DNA of 64,000 bases from the NCBI RefSeq assembly GCF_009831765.1, contig NZ_WSSB01000005.1, positions 186,001-250,000 on the forward strand, given 5' to 3'. The notes beneath the pieces were generated by a model, which saw nothing but the letters and a program-made list of their open reading frames with translations, ran no database searches and had not been told where the DNA came from. The stretch is from Craterilacuibacter sinensis (lineage in GTDB: Bacteria; Pseudomonadota; Gammaproteobacteria; Burkholderiales; Chromobacteriaceae). Made by a program: the position numbers and the translations under genes. Below, in pieces: positions 34,701 through 43,558 of the stretch (within the stretch, counting starts at the first letter, position 1; every line of letters begins with the position of its first letter).

Positions 34701-35483
34701 ATGATGCGTTCGCTGTATATCGCCAAAACCGGCATGGATTCCAGCCAGTTCCGGCTGGACGTGACCTCCAATAACCTGGCCAACGTCAATACCAAGGGCT
34801 TCAAGCGCTCCAACGCGGTATTCGAAGATCTGTACTACCAGACACTGCGTCAGCCCGGTTCCCAGATCGCCGGTGGCGGCACCTTGCCGACCGGTTTGCA
34901 GGTGGGTACCGGTTCGGCCGCGGTGGCTTCTGCCCGTATCCATTCGCAGGGTAATCTGGTGCGGACCGAACAGACTTTCGATATGGCTATCGTTGGCGAT
35001 GGCTTCTTCCGCGTCCAGATGCCGGACGGGATTGCAGCTTATACCCGTAACGGTGAATTCAAGCGCAATGAAGAAGGCACCATTGTCAATTCGGCCGGCT
35101 ATGCGCTGGACCCGGCGATTACCATTCCGTCCGATGCGTCCCAGGTCAGCATTTCCGACTCGGGTGTGGTGCAGTATTTTATCAAGGGCAACCCTGACCC
35201 GGTGGTGGCCGGTACCATCCAGACTGCGTCGTTTATCAATCCGCAGGGTCTGGAGAGTCTGGGTGAAAATCTGTATCTGCCAACCGCAGCTTCCGGTGCC
35301 GCGATCGAGGGCGACCCGGGAACAGAGGGGCGGGGCAAGATCAGCCAGGGCTATCTGGAAGACTCCAACGTCAATGTGACCGAAGAGCTGATCAATATGA
35401 TTCAGGCGCAACGTGCATTTGAAATGAACTCCAAGGCGATCAAGACCGCCGACGAGATGCTGCAGCGTGTAGCGCAGTTGTAA
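34701..35483 (+). CDS. flgG: Flagellar distal rod protein FlgG
   Basis: 260 residues, the canonical FlgG length. MMRSLYIAKTGMDSSQFRLD, NNLANVNTKGFKRSNAVFEDLYYQ and the C-terminus GYLEDSNVNVTEELINMIQA with QRAFEMNSKAIKTADEMLQ are near-universal FlgG sequence. Confidence 0.97.
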   Translation: MMRSLYIAKTGMDSSQFRLDVTSNNLANVNTKGFKRSNAVFEDLYYQTLRQPGSQIAGGGTLPTGLQVGTGSAAVASARIHSQGNLVRTEQTFDMAIVGDGFFRVQMPDGIAAYTRNGEFKRNEEGTIVNSAGYALDPAITIPSDASQVSISDSGVVQYFIKGNPDPVVAGTIQTASFINPQGLESLGENLYLPTAASGAAIEGDPGTEGRGKISQGYLEDSNVNVTEELINMIQAQRAFEMNSKAIKTADEMLQRVAQL

Positions 35484-35500
35484 ATAAGTAGAGACAGTTC

Positions 35501-36193
35501 ATGAATCAGTATTGGGTAAGGCGGCTGGTCACTGCGCTGGCTTTGTGCGCGTTGTCGGCGTGCGCGGTGCAAGCGCCTTCCATCGTGCAGCAGCCGGTGT
35601 CGGTGCGCCCGCAACCGGTGCCGCTGACTGTGCCTGCCAATGGCTCCATTTTTCAGCAGGCCAGCTTTCGTCCGCTGTTCGAAGACCGTATGCCGGTCGG
35701 GGTGGGCGATATCCTGACGGTACAGATCGAGGAAAATACCCGCTCGTCCCTGAGCGAGGAGTCCAAGGGTAGCCGCGATGCCAGTATCAAGGGCAGCATC
35801 GACGCCAGTATCAATATCCCGTTTTTTTCCAATTATCTGGAAAACAAGCTGGGTGGCACATCGTTGAATGGCAGCGGCTCGGCCAGCCGTAACGGCAAGG
35901 GCAGCAATACCAATGTCAGCTCGTTCAATAGCTCGATTTCGGTGACGGTGATCGATGTGCTGGCCAACGGCAATCTGGCGGTCAGCGGCGAGAAGCAGAT
36001 GAAGATCAACGAGGAACTGGAAGTGGTTCGGCTGTCGGGGGTGATCAATCCGCGTGATATCAAGAAGGGCAATGTGGTGTCGTCAACGCGCATGGCCGAT
36101 GCGCGCATCGAACAGGTCAATCAGGGCAGTAACCGCCTGTTTAACCAGACCGGCTGGCTGTCGCGTTTCTTTTTGACCATCTTGCCGTTCTAG
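35501..36193 (+). CDS. flgH: Flagellar L-ring protein FlgH
   Basis: 230 residues. Outer-membrane lipoprotein forming the L-ring bushing. Signal peptide with lipobox LSAC at about residues 18-21. Signature segments FEDRMPVGVGDILTVQIEENT, SITVTVIDVLANGNL-like SISVTVIDVLANGNLAVSGE and GVINPRDIKKGNVVSSTRMA. Confidence 0.96.
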   Translation: MNQYWVRRLVTALALCALSACAVQAPSIVQQPVSVRPQPVPLTVPANGSIFQQASFRPLFEDRMPVGVGDILTVQIEENTRSSLSEESKGSRDASIKGSIDASINIPFFSNYLENKLGGTSLNGSGSASRNGKGSNTNVSSFNSSISVTVIDVLANGNLAVSGEKQMKINEELEVVRLSGVINPRDIKKGNVVSSTRMADARIEQVNQGSNRLFNQTGWLSRFFLTILPF

Positions 36194-36201
36194 GAGTGCT
36201 T

Positions 36202-37296
36202 GTGCGTAATGTGATTTTTGCCTTGTTGGCGGCTCTGATGCTGCCATTGACGGCACAGGCTGAGCGGCTGAAGGATATTTCCAGCATTGCCGGCGTACGC
36301 CAGAACCAGCTGATCGGTTATGGTCTGGTGGTGGGGCTGGATGGCAGTGGCGACAAGGGTAATTCGTCTCCTTTCACCACCCAGTCGCTGGGCAATATGC
36401 TTAACCAGCTCGGGGTGCAGATTCCGCAAGGCATGAAGCTGGACTCGAAAAACGTCGCCGCGGTCAGTCTGACCGCAACCTTGCCGGCCTTTGCCCGCAG
36501 CGGGCAGAAGATAGACGTCACCGCCTCTTCGCTGGGCGATGCCAAAAGCTTGCGTGGCGGTACCTTGCTGTTGTCGCCGCTCAAGGGTGTGGACGGGCAG
36601 ATTTATGCCATGGCACAAGGCAGCCTGATTGTCGGCGGCGTGGGGGCCTCGGCTGCGGGTAGCAGCGTGCAGGTCAATCATCTGTCGGTCGGGCGCGTGC
36701 CCGGTGGGGCCATCATAGAGCGCGATGCGCCGGCGGCATCCAGTCAGGGTGTCGTTGAACTGGAACTGAACGAGGCAGACTTCAGTACCGTCAATAGTGT
36801 GGTGTCGGCCATTAACCGCGAGTTTGGCGGAGGCGTGGCGCGTGCCATAGATGGACGTCTGGTCGAAGTTTCCGCGCCGCAGGACAGTAATAGCCGGGTG
36901 GCGTTTTTGGCACGGCTGGAAAATATTGCCGTCACACCGGCAAAAGCCTCCCCTCTGGTGATCGTGAATGCCCGAACCGGCTCCATTGTCATGAACCAGA
37001 CGGTGACGCTGGAGCCTTGTGCCGTTGCGCACGGTAACCTGTCGGTCACGGTCAGCAATACCCCGCAAGTAAGCCAGCCCGGCGCGTTGGCCGGTGGGCA
37101 GACCGCTGTCACCAATCAGGCTGATATCAATATCAAGGCCGATGGCGGCAAGGTGATCAGCGTGCCGCGCGGTGTCGACCTGGCTAAGGTGGTCGCTGCG
37201 CTCAATTCGCTGGGAGCCGGTCCGCAAGACCTGATTTCTATCTTGCAGGCGATGAAGGCTGCCGGTGCCCTCAAGGCTGAATTGCAGATCATTTGA
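36202..37296 (+). CDS. flgI: Flagellar P-ring protein FlgI
   Basis: 364 residues. Periplasmic P-ring subunit bound to peptidoglycan. The signal peptide runs to about LTAQA; the mature protein starts ERLKDISSIAGVRQNQLIGY. GTG at 36202 is chosen because TAGGAG (36191-36196) is five bases upstream; GTG at 36196 would overlap that site. KNVAAVSLTATLPAFARSGQ and LDGSGDK are conserved. Confidence 0.95.
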   Translation: MRNVIFALLAALMLPLTAQAERLKDISSIAGVRQNQLIGYGLVVGLDGSGDKGNSSPFTTQSLGNMLNQLGVQIPQGMKLDSKNVAAVSLTATLPAFARSGQKIDVTASSLGDAKSLRGGTLLLSPLKGVDGQIYAMAQGSLIVGGVGASAAGSSVQVNHLSVGRVPGGAIIERDAPAASSQGVVELELNEADFSTVNSVVSAINREFGGGVARAIDGRLVEVSAPQDSNSRVAFLARLENIAVTPAKASPLVIVNARTGSIVMNQTVTLEPCAVAHGNLSVTVSNTPQVSQPGALAGGQTAVTNQADINIKADGGKVISVPRGVDLAKVVAALNSLGAGPQDLISILQAMKAAGALKAELQII

Positions 37297-37300
37297 TAGT

Positions 37301-37316
37301 TGGCACTATTATTGCA
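37301..37316 (+). promoter_or_regulatory. Sigma54 promoter upstream of flgJ
   Basis: TGGCACTATTATTGCA, a complete match to TGGCAC-N5-TTGCA with GG-N10-GC spacing, in the 47 bases between flgI and flgJ. It gives flgJ its own RpoN entry point within the operon. Confidence 0.8.
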
Positions 37317-37343
37317 TGACTAGGTGCAATAAGGAGAGCTTGT

Positions 37344-38279
37344 ATGTCCGTTGTGTCATCCCTTAATCCCGCCACCGATTTATCCCGCCAGCTGGCACTC
37401 GACCCGTCGGGTGCCAGCCGCTTGGCCGATATTGCCCGCAAGAGCCCGGAAGAGGGCATACGGCAGGTTGCCCACCAGTTCGAATCCATGCTGATGGAGA
37501 CCATGGTGCGCTCCATGCGGGCGACTGATCTTGGCGGCGAGGAAGACAGTTCGGACATGCAGACTTGGCGCGGCATGCTGGACCAGCAGATGGTGCAGGC
37601 CATGGTGGGCTCGGGCGGCATCGGCATGGGCGATATGCTGGCACGCGAGATAGGCAAGCTCTCCCAGGTTGATATGCCGGCGCGGGAAGTGCAGCGTTTG
37701 GCCAGTCCCGCATCAACCTTGCCGTCTGCACTGTTGCAATCGCTTGAGCGTGCCCGCCTGGCAGTCAAGACCGTGGCCGAGCCGGCGGCTGTGTCTGCTG
37801 ATAGCCAGGTTGCCATTCCGCGCGAGGCGCGGGCCTTTGTGGAGACCCTGTTGCCACATGCACAAAAAGCGGCCGCGCAACTGGGGGTCGATGCGCACCT
37901 GATTGTCAGCCATGCCGCGCTGGAATCAGGCTGGGGCAAGCGTGCCATCCGCCATCCGGACGGGCGCGAGAGCTACAACCTGTTCGGCATCAAGGCCGGT
38001 GGTAGCTGGCAGGGCGACAGCGTAGCGACGCTGACCACTGAGTTTGTCGGTGGCAAGGCACAAAAACAGGTGGAAAGTTTCCGCGCCTACGGTTCTTTGC
38101 AAGAGGCGTTTAACGACTACGCCCGCCTGATTCAGGGCAGTGCGCGCTATCAGGCGGCACTGGGTAGCGGCACGGATGCAGCCGCCTACGGTAAAGCGCT
38201 GCAGCAGGGGGGGTATGCGACCGATCCGGCTTATGCCCAAAAATTGCAGGCTGTCGCGCGTAGCGCCAGGCAGGGATAA
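37344..38279 (+). CDS. flgJ: Flagellar rod cap and peptidoglycan hydrolase FlgJ
   Basis: 311 residues, two-domain type. The N-terminal rod-cap domain has VAHQFESMLMETMVRSMRAT; the C-terminal glucosaminidase domain (about 150-311) has SHAALESGWGKRAIRHPDGR, YNLFGIKAGGSW and FRAYGSLQEAFNDYARLI. It caps the rod and opens the peptidoglycan for rod assembly. ATG preceded by AAGGAGAG. Confidence 0.95.
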   Translation: MSVVSSLNPATDLSRQLALDPSGASRLADIARKSPEEGIRQVAHQFESMLMETMVRSMRATDLGGEEDSSDMQTWRGMLDQQMVQAMVGSGGIGMGDMLAREIGKLSQVDMPAREVQRLASPASTLPSALLQSLERARLAVKTVAEPAAVSADSQVAIPREARAFVETLLPHAQKAAAQLGVDAHLIVSHAALESGWGKRAIRHPDGRESYNLFGIKAGGSWQGDSVATLTTEFVGGKAQKQVESFRAYGSLQEAFNDYARLIQGSARYQAALGSGTDAAAYGKALQQGGYATDPAYAQKLQAVARSARQG

Positions 38280-38283
38280 ATAC

Positions 38284-38310
38284 TAAACATTCTGCCGAAC
38301 TGGTCGATAA
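38284..38310 (+). promoter_or_regulatory. Sigma28 (FliA) promoter of flgKL
   Basis: TAAA at 38284-38287, a 15-base spacer, then GTCGATAA at 38303-38310. Only one base differs from the FliA consensus TAAA-N15-GCCGATAA. It is 24 bases before the flgK GTG. Confidence 0.8.
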
Positions 38311-38334
38311 GTAGAGTGTGATGAAGGAGATAAC

Positions 38335-40431
38335 GTGTCCATTTTCAATATCGGTTTGTCGGGGCTGAATGCTGCTCAAGTTGCGCTCAGCACCGTAGCC
38401 CAGAACGTGACCAACGTGAATACTCCCGGCTATCACCGTCAGCGCGTGAGTCAGGCCGCACAAATGCCCAGCTTCGAAGGCTATGGCTTTGTCGGGCGCG
38501 GGGTCGAGATGACGGCGGTGAACCGCGTCTACAACAGCTATCTGGAACGTCAGCTGACGACTGCGACGACGCAGGACAGCAAGCTGACGACGCAGATGTC
38601 GTATTTGTCGCAGCTGGAAGATTTGCTGGGGGATGAACACACCAGTCTGGGCAATAGCATGTCCGACCTGTTCAAATCCATGCAGGCATTGAATTCGACG
38701 CCGGACTCCATTCCGGCGCGCCAGTCCGTGGTCAATAGTGCGCAAGCATTTGCAGGACGGGTGCAGTTGGTGAATGGCCGTTTTGAAGAATTGCGTACCG
38801 GTATCAATACCCAGATCCGCTCCAGCGTCAGCCAGATCAACGCCATCGGCAAGCAGATTTCCGAAATCAATGTGCAGATCCAGTCCCTGGGTCAGGGTGC
38901 GGCGATTCCCAATGATCTGATGGATAAACGGGATCAGCTGGTGCTGGATCTGAACCGTCTGGTGAAGGCCGATGTGACAGTGCAATCGGATGGCCGCTAT
39001 ACCGTCTCGATTGGTAGCGGTCAGGCGCTGGTGGCTTCTGGCGACCACTTTCCTTTGGAAGTCGTTGAATCGCTGGATGACCCGCAGAAACTGGAAATTG
39101 CCTATGCCGGCAGTAATGGCACGGTCCGTATTCCCGACCGCTTATTCGAAGGCGGCTCGCTCTCCGGTCTGATCAATAGCAAGGCCGAGGCGCTGAATCG
39201 TTCGCAGGCGGATTTGGGTCGTCTGGTGATCGAGGTGGCCGACCAGCTCAACCGTCAGTCGAGTACCGGACGTGACCTGTATAACCAGCCCGGTGGCGAC
39301 ATCTTCAAAAGCCTCAATGCGTTTCGGCCCTTGCCTGTAGGTGAAGAGATTCAGCCACCGACTGTGCCGCCGACTTTCCAGACACTGGAAACGCAGATGA
39401 AAAGCTACCGCGATGCGGCAGCGAATTTTTCGGTCGTGATTACGGACCCGTCAAAACTGGCGGTGGGCTCTTCGCTTAAAGCTTCGCTGCCGCTGGATGG
39501 CAAGCTCAAGCCGACGATTTCCTCGGTGTGGCAATCGGCGCAAGGCAGTAATGGTGCTGCCATCCCCGCTTTGCCCGGGCCGATAGAACTCAAGTATGTC
39601 CCGGATGCGAAGCCGCCATTCACTGCCGAAGGCTATACCGTGAGCGATGCGCCAGGCGTGCCGGGCGGGTATGTCTTGACCAGTGATGCCGATCCGTCTT
39701 TGGTCGTGGAATTCAAAGCCGAAGGCATGGGCGAGGATGCCGCGACCCTGATTATTTCGAATAAGGCGCTGGGGAAGGATGCCAACTCCGGTTTTGCAGT
39801 CAAACCTGAGGCCGGAGGGATTGCCGCCATGTGGGCGCCTTATGGCGACCCGGTAGGGAGTGTGCCGGCCGCGGGCATCAGTATGAGCTGGGATGGGAGC
39901 GCTTGGTCTGTGCCGACAGGCTATACGGTAGAGGCGGCCAATCCGCCTGAAAACGGTTACCGCATTATGAATGGTGCAGGTGAAGAGGTGGTCGGCTTTG
40001 CGGCTGATCCGGCCAAGCTTGCCGCTGGCAAGAGCTTTACTATCGGTTCGGGGCCGTCGGATTTCACGCCATCCGACAACAGTAATATGCTGGCGATGGT
40101 CAAAATTCAGACCAAGAAGACAATGAGCAGTACCCCCGATGGCATCAGCAACTTCAATCCGGGGGATATGGCAGGAAAAACGACAGACTTTCAGGGCTTT
40201 TTCGGTCAGCTGGTCAGCTTTGTCGGTAATAAAACCAATGAAGTTAAAATTGCCGCACAGGCCCAGACCGTGAGCCTGAAGGAAACCTATCTGGCCCGCG
40301 AATCGTTTTCCGGCGTCAATCTTGATGAAGAAGCCGCTAACCTGATCCGTTTTCAGCAGGCGTATCAGGCTTCCAGCAAAGTCATCCAGATTGCCCAGCA
40401 GGTTTTTTCCGATCTGCTACAGATGCGTTAA
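38335..40431 (+). CDS. flgK: Flagellar hook-associated protein 1 FlgK
   Basis: 698 residues, clearly longer than the roughly 550 residues of enterobacterial FlgK. First hook-filament junction protein. GTG start with AAGGAG upstream; N-terminus SIFNIGLSGLNAAQVALSTV, QNVTNVNTPGYHRQRV, and C-terminus GVNLDEEAANLIRFQQAYQA. The extra length is in the middle (about residues 340-600), where two related segments begin GYTVSDAPG and GYTVEAANP. This region should be surface exposed. Confidence 0.95.
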   Translation: MSIFNIGLSGLNAAQVALSTVAQNVTNVNTPGYHRQRVSQAAQMPSFEGYGFVGRGVEMTAVNRVYNSYLERQLTTATTQDSKLTTQMSYLSQLEDLLGDEHTSLGNSMSDLFKSMQALNSTPDSIPARQSVVNSAQAFAGRVQLVNGRFEELRTGINTQIRSSVSQINAIGKQISEINVQIQSLGQGAAIPNDLMDKRDQLVLDLNRLVKADVTVQSDGRYTVSIGSGQALVASGDHFPLEVVESLDDPQKLEIAYAGSNGTVRIPDRLFEGGSLSGLINSKAEALNRSQADLGRLVIEVADQLNRQSSTGRDLYNQPGGDIFKSLNAFRPLPVGEEIQPPTVPPTFQTLETQMKSYRDAAANFSVVITDPSKLAVGSSLKASLPLDGKLKPTISSVWQSAQGSNGAAIPALPGPIELKYVPDAKPPFTAEGYTVSDAPGVPGGYVLTSDADPSLVVEFKAEGMGEDAATLIISNKALGKDANSGFAVKPEAGGIAAMWAPYGDPVGSVPAAGISMSWDGSAWSVPTGYTVEAANPPENGYRIMNGAGEEVVGFAADPAKLAAGKSFTIGSGPSDFTPSDNSNMLAMVKIQTKKTMSSTPDGISNFNPGDMAGKTTDFQGFFGQLVSFVGNKTNEVKIAAQAQTVSLKETYLARESFSGVNLDEEAANLIRFQQAYQASSKVIQIAQQVFSDLLQMR

Positions 40432-40446
40432 CCGAGAGATTGAGTC

Positions 40447-41625
40447 ATGCGTATTAGTTCGAATACCCAGTTTATTGCTTCCAATTACAGCCTGAACTCT
40501 AATCAGGCCCGATTGGCCAGCCTGAACGAACAGCTTTCATCGCTTAAACGCATCAACCGCCCATCGGATGATCCGGTTGCCTCCGCCCAGTTGATCAATC
40601 TGGGACAGTCCATGTCGCGTAATGATCAGATGATGATCAATACCCGGACGATAGAGTCGACACTTGCTTTATCCGAGGAGTATCTGTTCCGGGGTGGGGA
40701 GGTCTTGCAAAGCATTCAGAATCTGGCCATTCAAGCAGGTAATGCCTCATTGACGGATGAGGATCGCAGCTATTTGCGTACCCAGTTGCAGGAGCAGGTC
40801 AAAGGCTTGGTCGGGATTGCCAATAGTGCGGACGGTCAGGGCAAGTATCTGTTTAGTGGCACCAAGTCGGATACGCCGCCATTCGAGCTGACGCTGGAGC
40901 CGACCATGAGCATCCAGTACAAGGGAGACTGGCAACGGCAGGATGTCGCGGCTTCTGCGTCGCGTGATATTGCCATCACCGAGCCGGGGGGGCTGTTGTT
41001 TGGTGCCAGCTCCAGTGTGGCAGACCCGAATAAACCGGATGAATTTAGTGCCGGCAACGAGTTGTGGCAGGCTCTGGCCCGTTTTGACCAGATTCTGGCA
41101 GATGGCCCGAAGGGGATGGCCAAACCGGGGCCGGATGGCGAGACCGTGATGGATAATGCGACGCCGCCTGCTGCGGTGCTGGGGGCAGATGGTAAACCCC
41201 TGCAGTTCAAGGACGGTTTGCCGCGACTGGATGCGAATGGTGCTGCACTGCTTGAGCCCGTGCTGGATGCAGGTGGCAACCCTGTGTTGGGGCCGGATGG
41301 TGTTACCCCCTTGCAGCAGGCGCAAACAAAGGATTTGCCGCCAACCTATGATGAGTCGCTAGCCAAAACCATTGAAGGCTTGAAGGATGGGCATGAGCAA
41401 TTGCTGCGCTCACATACCTCTATCGGTGCGCGCCGCGCCGAGGTGGAGACTTTGAGCAAAACCGGCGAAGGTCTGGATGTGCAATATAAAGCTGCCGTAG
41501 GCCAGTTGCAGGATCTGGACTATGTGCAGGCGATTACCGACCTGAATATGGCGATCACCGCGATGGACACCACGCAAAAAACCTACAAGCTGGTGTCCGA
41601 GCTCAGTCTGTTCAAATATATCTGA
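40447..41625 (+). CDS. flgL: Flagellar hook-associated protein 3 FlgL
   Basis: 392 residues. Second junction protein, flagellin-like. RISSNTQFIASNYSLNSNQA, LSSLKRINRPSDDPVASAQL and the C-terminal DLNMAITAMDTTQKTYKLVS are family sequence. An Asp-Gly-Pro-rich insert at about 220-297 with repeats of the form DGxP/DAxG (for example LDAGGNPVLGPDGVTPLQQA) is unusual. Follows flgK by 15 bases. Confidence 0.94.
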   Translation: MRISSNTQFIASNYSLNSNQARLASLNEQLSSLKRINRPSDDPVASAQLINLGQSMSRNDQMMINTRTIESTLALSEEYLFRGGEVLQSIQNLAIQAGNASLTDEDRSYLRTQLQEQVKGLVGIANSADGQGKYLFSGTKSDTPPFELTLEPTMSIQYKGDWQRQDVAASASRDIAITEPGGLLFGASSSVADPNKPDEFSAGNELWQALARFDQILADGPKGMAKPGPDGETVMDNATPPAAVLGADGKPLQFKDGLPRLDANGAALLEPVLDAGGNPVLGPDGVTPLQQAQTKDLPPTYDESLAKTIEGLKDGHEQLLRSHTSIGARRAEVETLSKTGEGLDVQYKAAVGQLQDLDYVQAITDLNMAITAMDTTQKTYKLVSELSLFKYI

Positions 41626-41646
41626 TCTGCGCCGGTAAGTGCCGCT

Positions 41647-42645
41647 TCAGGCGGCAACCGGCTCGATGACGATCCCCGCCCTCAGTCCCGGTTTGACGCC
41701 GGGGTTGGGGAACAGAATGCGCTCATGCCCTCCTTGCGCGATATAGCGCGTATCGCCATCCTCGGCAATTACCATGCCATCAGGCAGCAGCGTGAAATTC
41801 TCTACCTTGTCATCCAGATTGAGCCTGAATGCATCGCTGTGCTTGATCAGATTGTATTTGGCGCGAAATAGCAGCGGGCAGGGGGCGAGCCTGGGTTTTG
41901 CTGCGGCCAAGAGTCGGCGTAAGCCTTCTTCAATACCGGCAAAGCGGGAAAGATCATTCTCGCCGAAGGGGCGTGCCTTGCCCAGTTCCAGTGTAAAAGC
42001 ATCGGCCTGGCAGTGGTGGCTGGTGTAATAGCTGAAGGTCGCGGCAGGTGCGCTATGCAATAGCAGTGCCTCTATCCCGCAACCGCCCAGCCACGCCTGT
42101 TGCTCGTCGTTTTGCTTCTTGTCGTGCAAAAAAGGGACGATGGCGAATTTTTCGAATACCGAGCCGCGGATGGCCGTATGCAAATCGTAGTGCAGGCGTC
42201 GTGCGCCCTCGGGTGTGGTTGAGAAGAAGAGCGCAGCCGTGCGCTCGATTTCGGCCGCGCGCAAAGCTTCCTGCGCGTCGGGGTGTTGCCGGTGTGCCCC
42301 GGCAAACAGCCGGTTCATATCGAAATCGATATAGCGCTCGCCGCTCTTGAGTGCAATAGGGTGGCCCAAAACCAGCAATAGCCGGGCCTGCAACAGCAGG
42401 CGCCCGGCGATAATGTCGCCAAGCAGGGTATTGAGGACTTCGACCGGCGCCGTTTCATTGCCGTGGATGCCGGCGGATATCAGGATATGGTCGGCATGCG
42501 CGGCTAGCTTGTGCGGAACGAGTTCCAGCAAGCCATGGCCATGCCAGACCATGCGTAGTTGTGTGAGTGTGCAGGAGGCCGGGAAGTCGGTTTTTGCTGC
42601 CGCAAGCGTGGCAGCGAGGAAGTCGGCATGAGGGCTGAACGGCAT
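41647..42645 (-). CDS. astE: Succinylglutamate desuccinylase AstE
   Basis: 332 residues, M14-type zinc amidohydrolase. Releases glutamate and succinate from N-succinylglutamate, the last step of the arginine succinyltransferase (AST) pathway. Zinc ligands in SAGIHGNETAP (His, Glu) and HYDLHTAIRGS (His); the catalytic glutamate is probably in TLELGKARPFG. I chose MPFSPHADFL at 42645, since the longer frame adds a non-conserved extension. No other ast gene is nearby. Convergent with flgL; the intergenic gap is 21 bases. Confidence 0.9.
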   Translation of the reverse strand: MPFSPHADFLAATLAAAKTDFPASCTLTQLRMVWHGHGLLELVPHKLAAHADHILISAGIHGNETAPVEVLNTLLGDIIAGRLLLQARLLLVLGHPIALKSGERYIDFDMNRLFAGAHRQHPDAQEALRAAEIERTAALFFSTTPEGARRLHYDLHTAIRGSVFEKFAIVPFLHDKKQNDEQQAWLGGCGIEALLLHSAPAATFSYYTSHHCQADAFTLELGKARPFGENDLSRFAGIEEGLRRLLAAAKPRLAPCPLLFRAKYNLIKHSDAFRLNLDDKVENFTLLPDGMVIAEDGDTRYIAQGGHERILFPNPGVKPGLRAGIVIEPVAA

Positions 42646-42756
42646 GGCGGACACATTTCCTGACGGGTAGCGTATTAACGGTTTGGCATAGCATACGGCA
42701 AAAGCAGGTGTTTTTGCCAACAGAGCTATCCGCTATAAGCTACCCGCCTGCTTGGC

Positions 42757-43542
42757 TTAGTCCTGCCAGTGCGGTTTACGCTTTTCAATAAAGGCACGCA
42801 AACCTTCCCGTCCTTCTTGGCTGCTGCGTGTTTCACTGGCACGGTGGATGGCCAGCTCCATTGCTTCCTTAGTCGTACCCAGTAAAGCGAGATCATTAAT
42901 CAGGCACTTTGCCTGATGCATGGCCTGCGGGCCGTTACACAGCAAGTTGCTCACTTGTAGTGCGATAGCGCTATCCAGTTCCTCGTCTTCGACAACTTGG
43001 TGCAGTAGACCCAGCCGTTTGGCCTTGCCTGCATTAAGCCGCTCGGCGCTGAGGAAATAGCGTCTTGCAGCACGCTCGCCAATGGCACGCAGTACAAAAG
43101 GCGCAATGGAAGCTGGAATGGCGCCTATGCGGGTATCGGGGAAGCTGAACAGGGCTTCGGACACCCCGTAGGCAATATCGCAGCAACTGATGAGCCCGGC
43201 GCCAATGCCGAAAGCCGAGCCTTGTACCCGGGCGATAGTGGGCTGGGGCAGGGTATCCAGCGTGTGCAGCATGGTGGTGACCAGACGGGCCTGCTGTGCG
43301 ATTTCATCGGCACTGGCACCGGCTATCCTTTGCAGCCACGCCATATCGTGGCCGGCCGAGAAGTTGATGCCGTTACCGGTCAGGATGACGACACGAATAC
43401 TTTCATCGGCTGCGACCTGACGCAGGGTGTGGGTGAGCAGACCCACCATCTCGTCGTCCATGGCGTTGTGCAGGTCGGGGCGGTTGAGGCGGATAGTGGC
43501 AACGCCGCGTGAGTCTTGGCTGAGTAGGATGGTCGCTGTCAT
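42757..43542 (-). CDS. Enoyl-CoA hydratase/isomerase, methylglutaconyl-CoA hydratase-like
   Basis: 261 residues, crotonase fold. FSAGHDMAWLQRI (oxyanion hole), SAFGIGAGLISCCDIAYG and PASIAPFVLRAIGERAARRY followed by FLSAER resemble LiuC/AtuE-type hydratases of leucine or isoprenoid breakdown. In the standard crotonase numbering the first catalytic glutamate position is glycine (as in LiuC types) and the second is aspartate (FPDTRIG). Activity may therefore be altered. ATG at 43542 with AAGGAAA. Sixteen bases after the alpha/beta hydrolase stop codon, so cotranscribed; the pair's pathway is unclear. Confidence 0.82.
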   Translation of the reverse strand: MTATILLSQDSRGVATIRLNRPDLHNAMDDEMVGLLTHTLRQVAADESIRVVILTGNGINFSAGHDMAWLQRIAGASADEIAQQARLVTTMLHTLDTLPQPTIARVQGSAFGIGAGLISCCDIAYGVSEALFSFPDTRIGAIPASIAPFVLRAIGERAARRYFLSAERLNAGKAKRLGLLHQVVEDEELDSAIALQVSNLLCNGPQAMHQAKCLINDLALLGTTKEAMELAIHRASETRSSQEGREGLRAFIEKRKPHWQD

Positions 43543-43558
43543 TCTGGTTTCCTTGTCT

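Noticed and set aside
33852-35411. Long open frame antisense to flgF and flgG
   Set aside because: No recognisable domain, and it opposes three well-supported flagellar genes; caused by codon bias.
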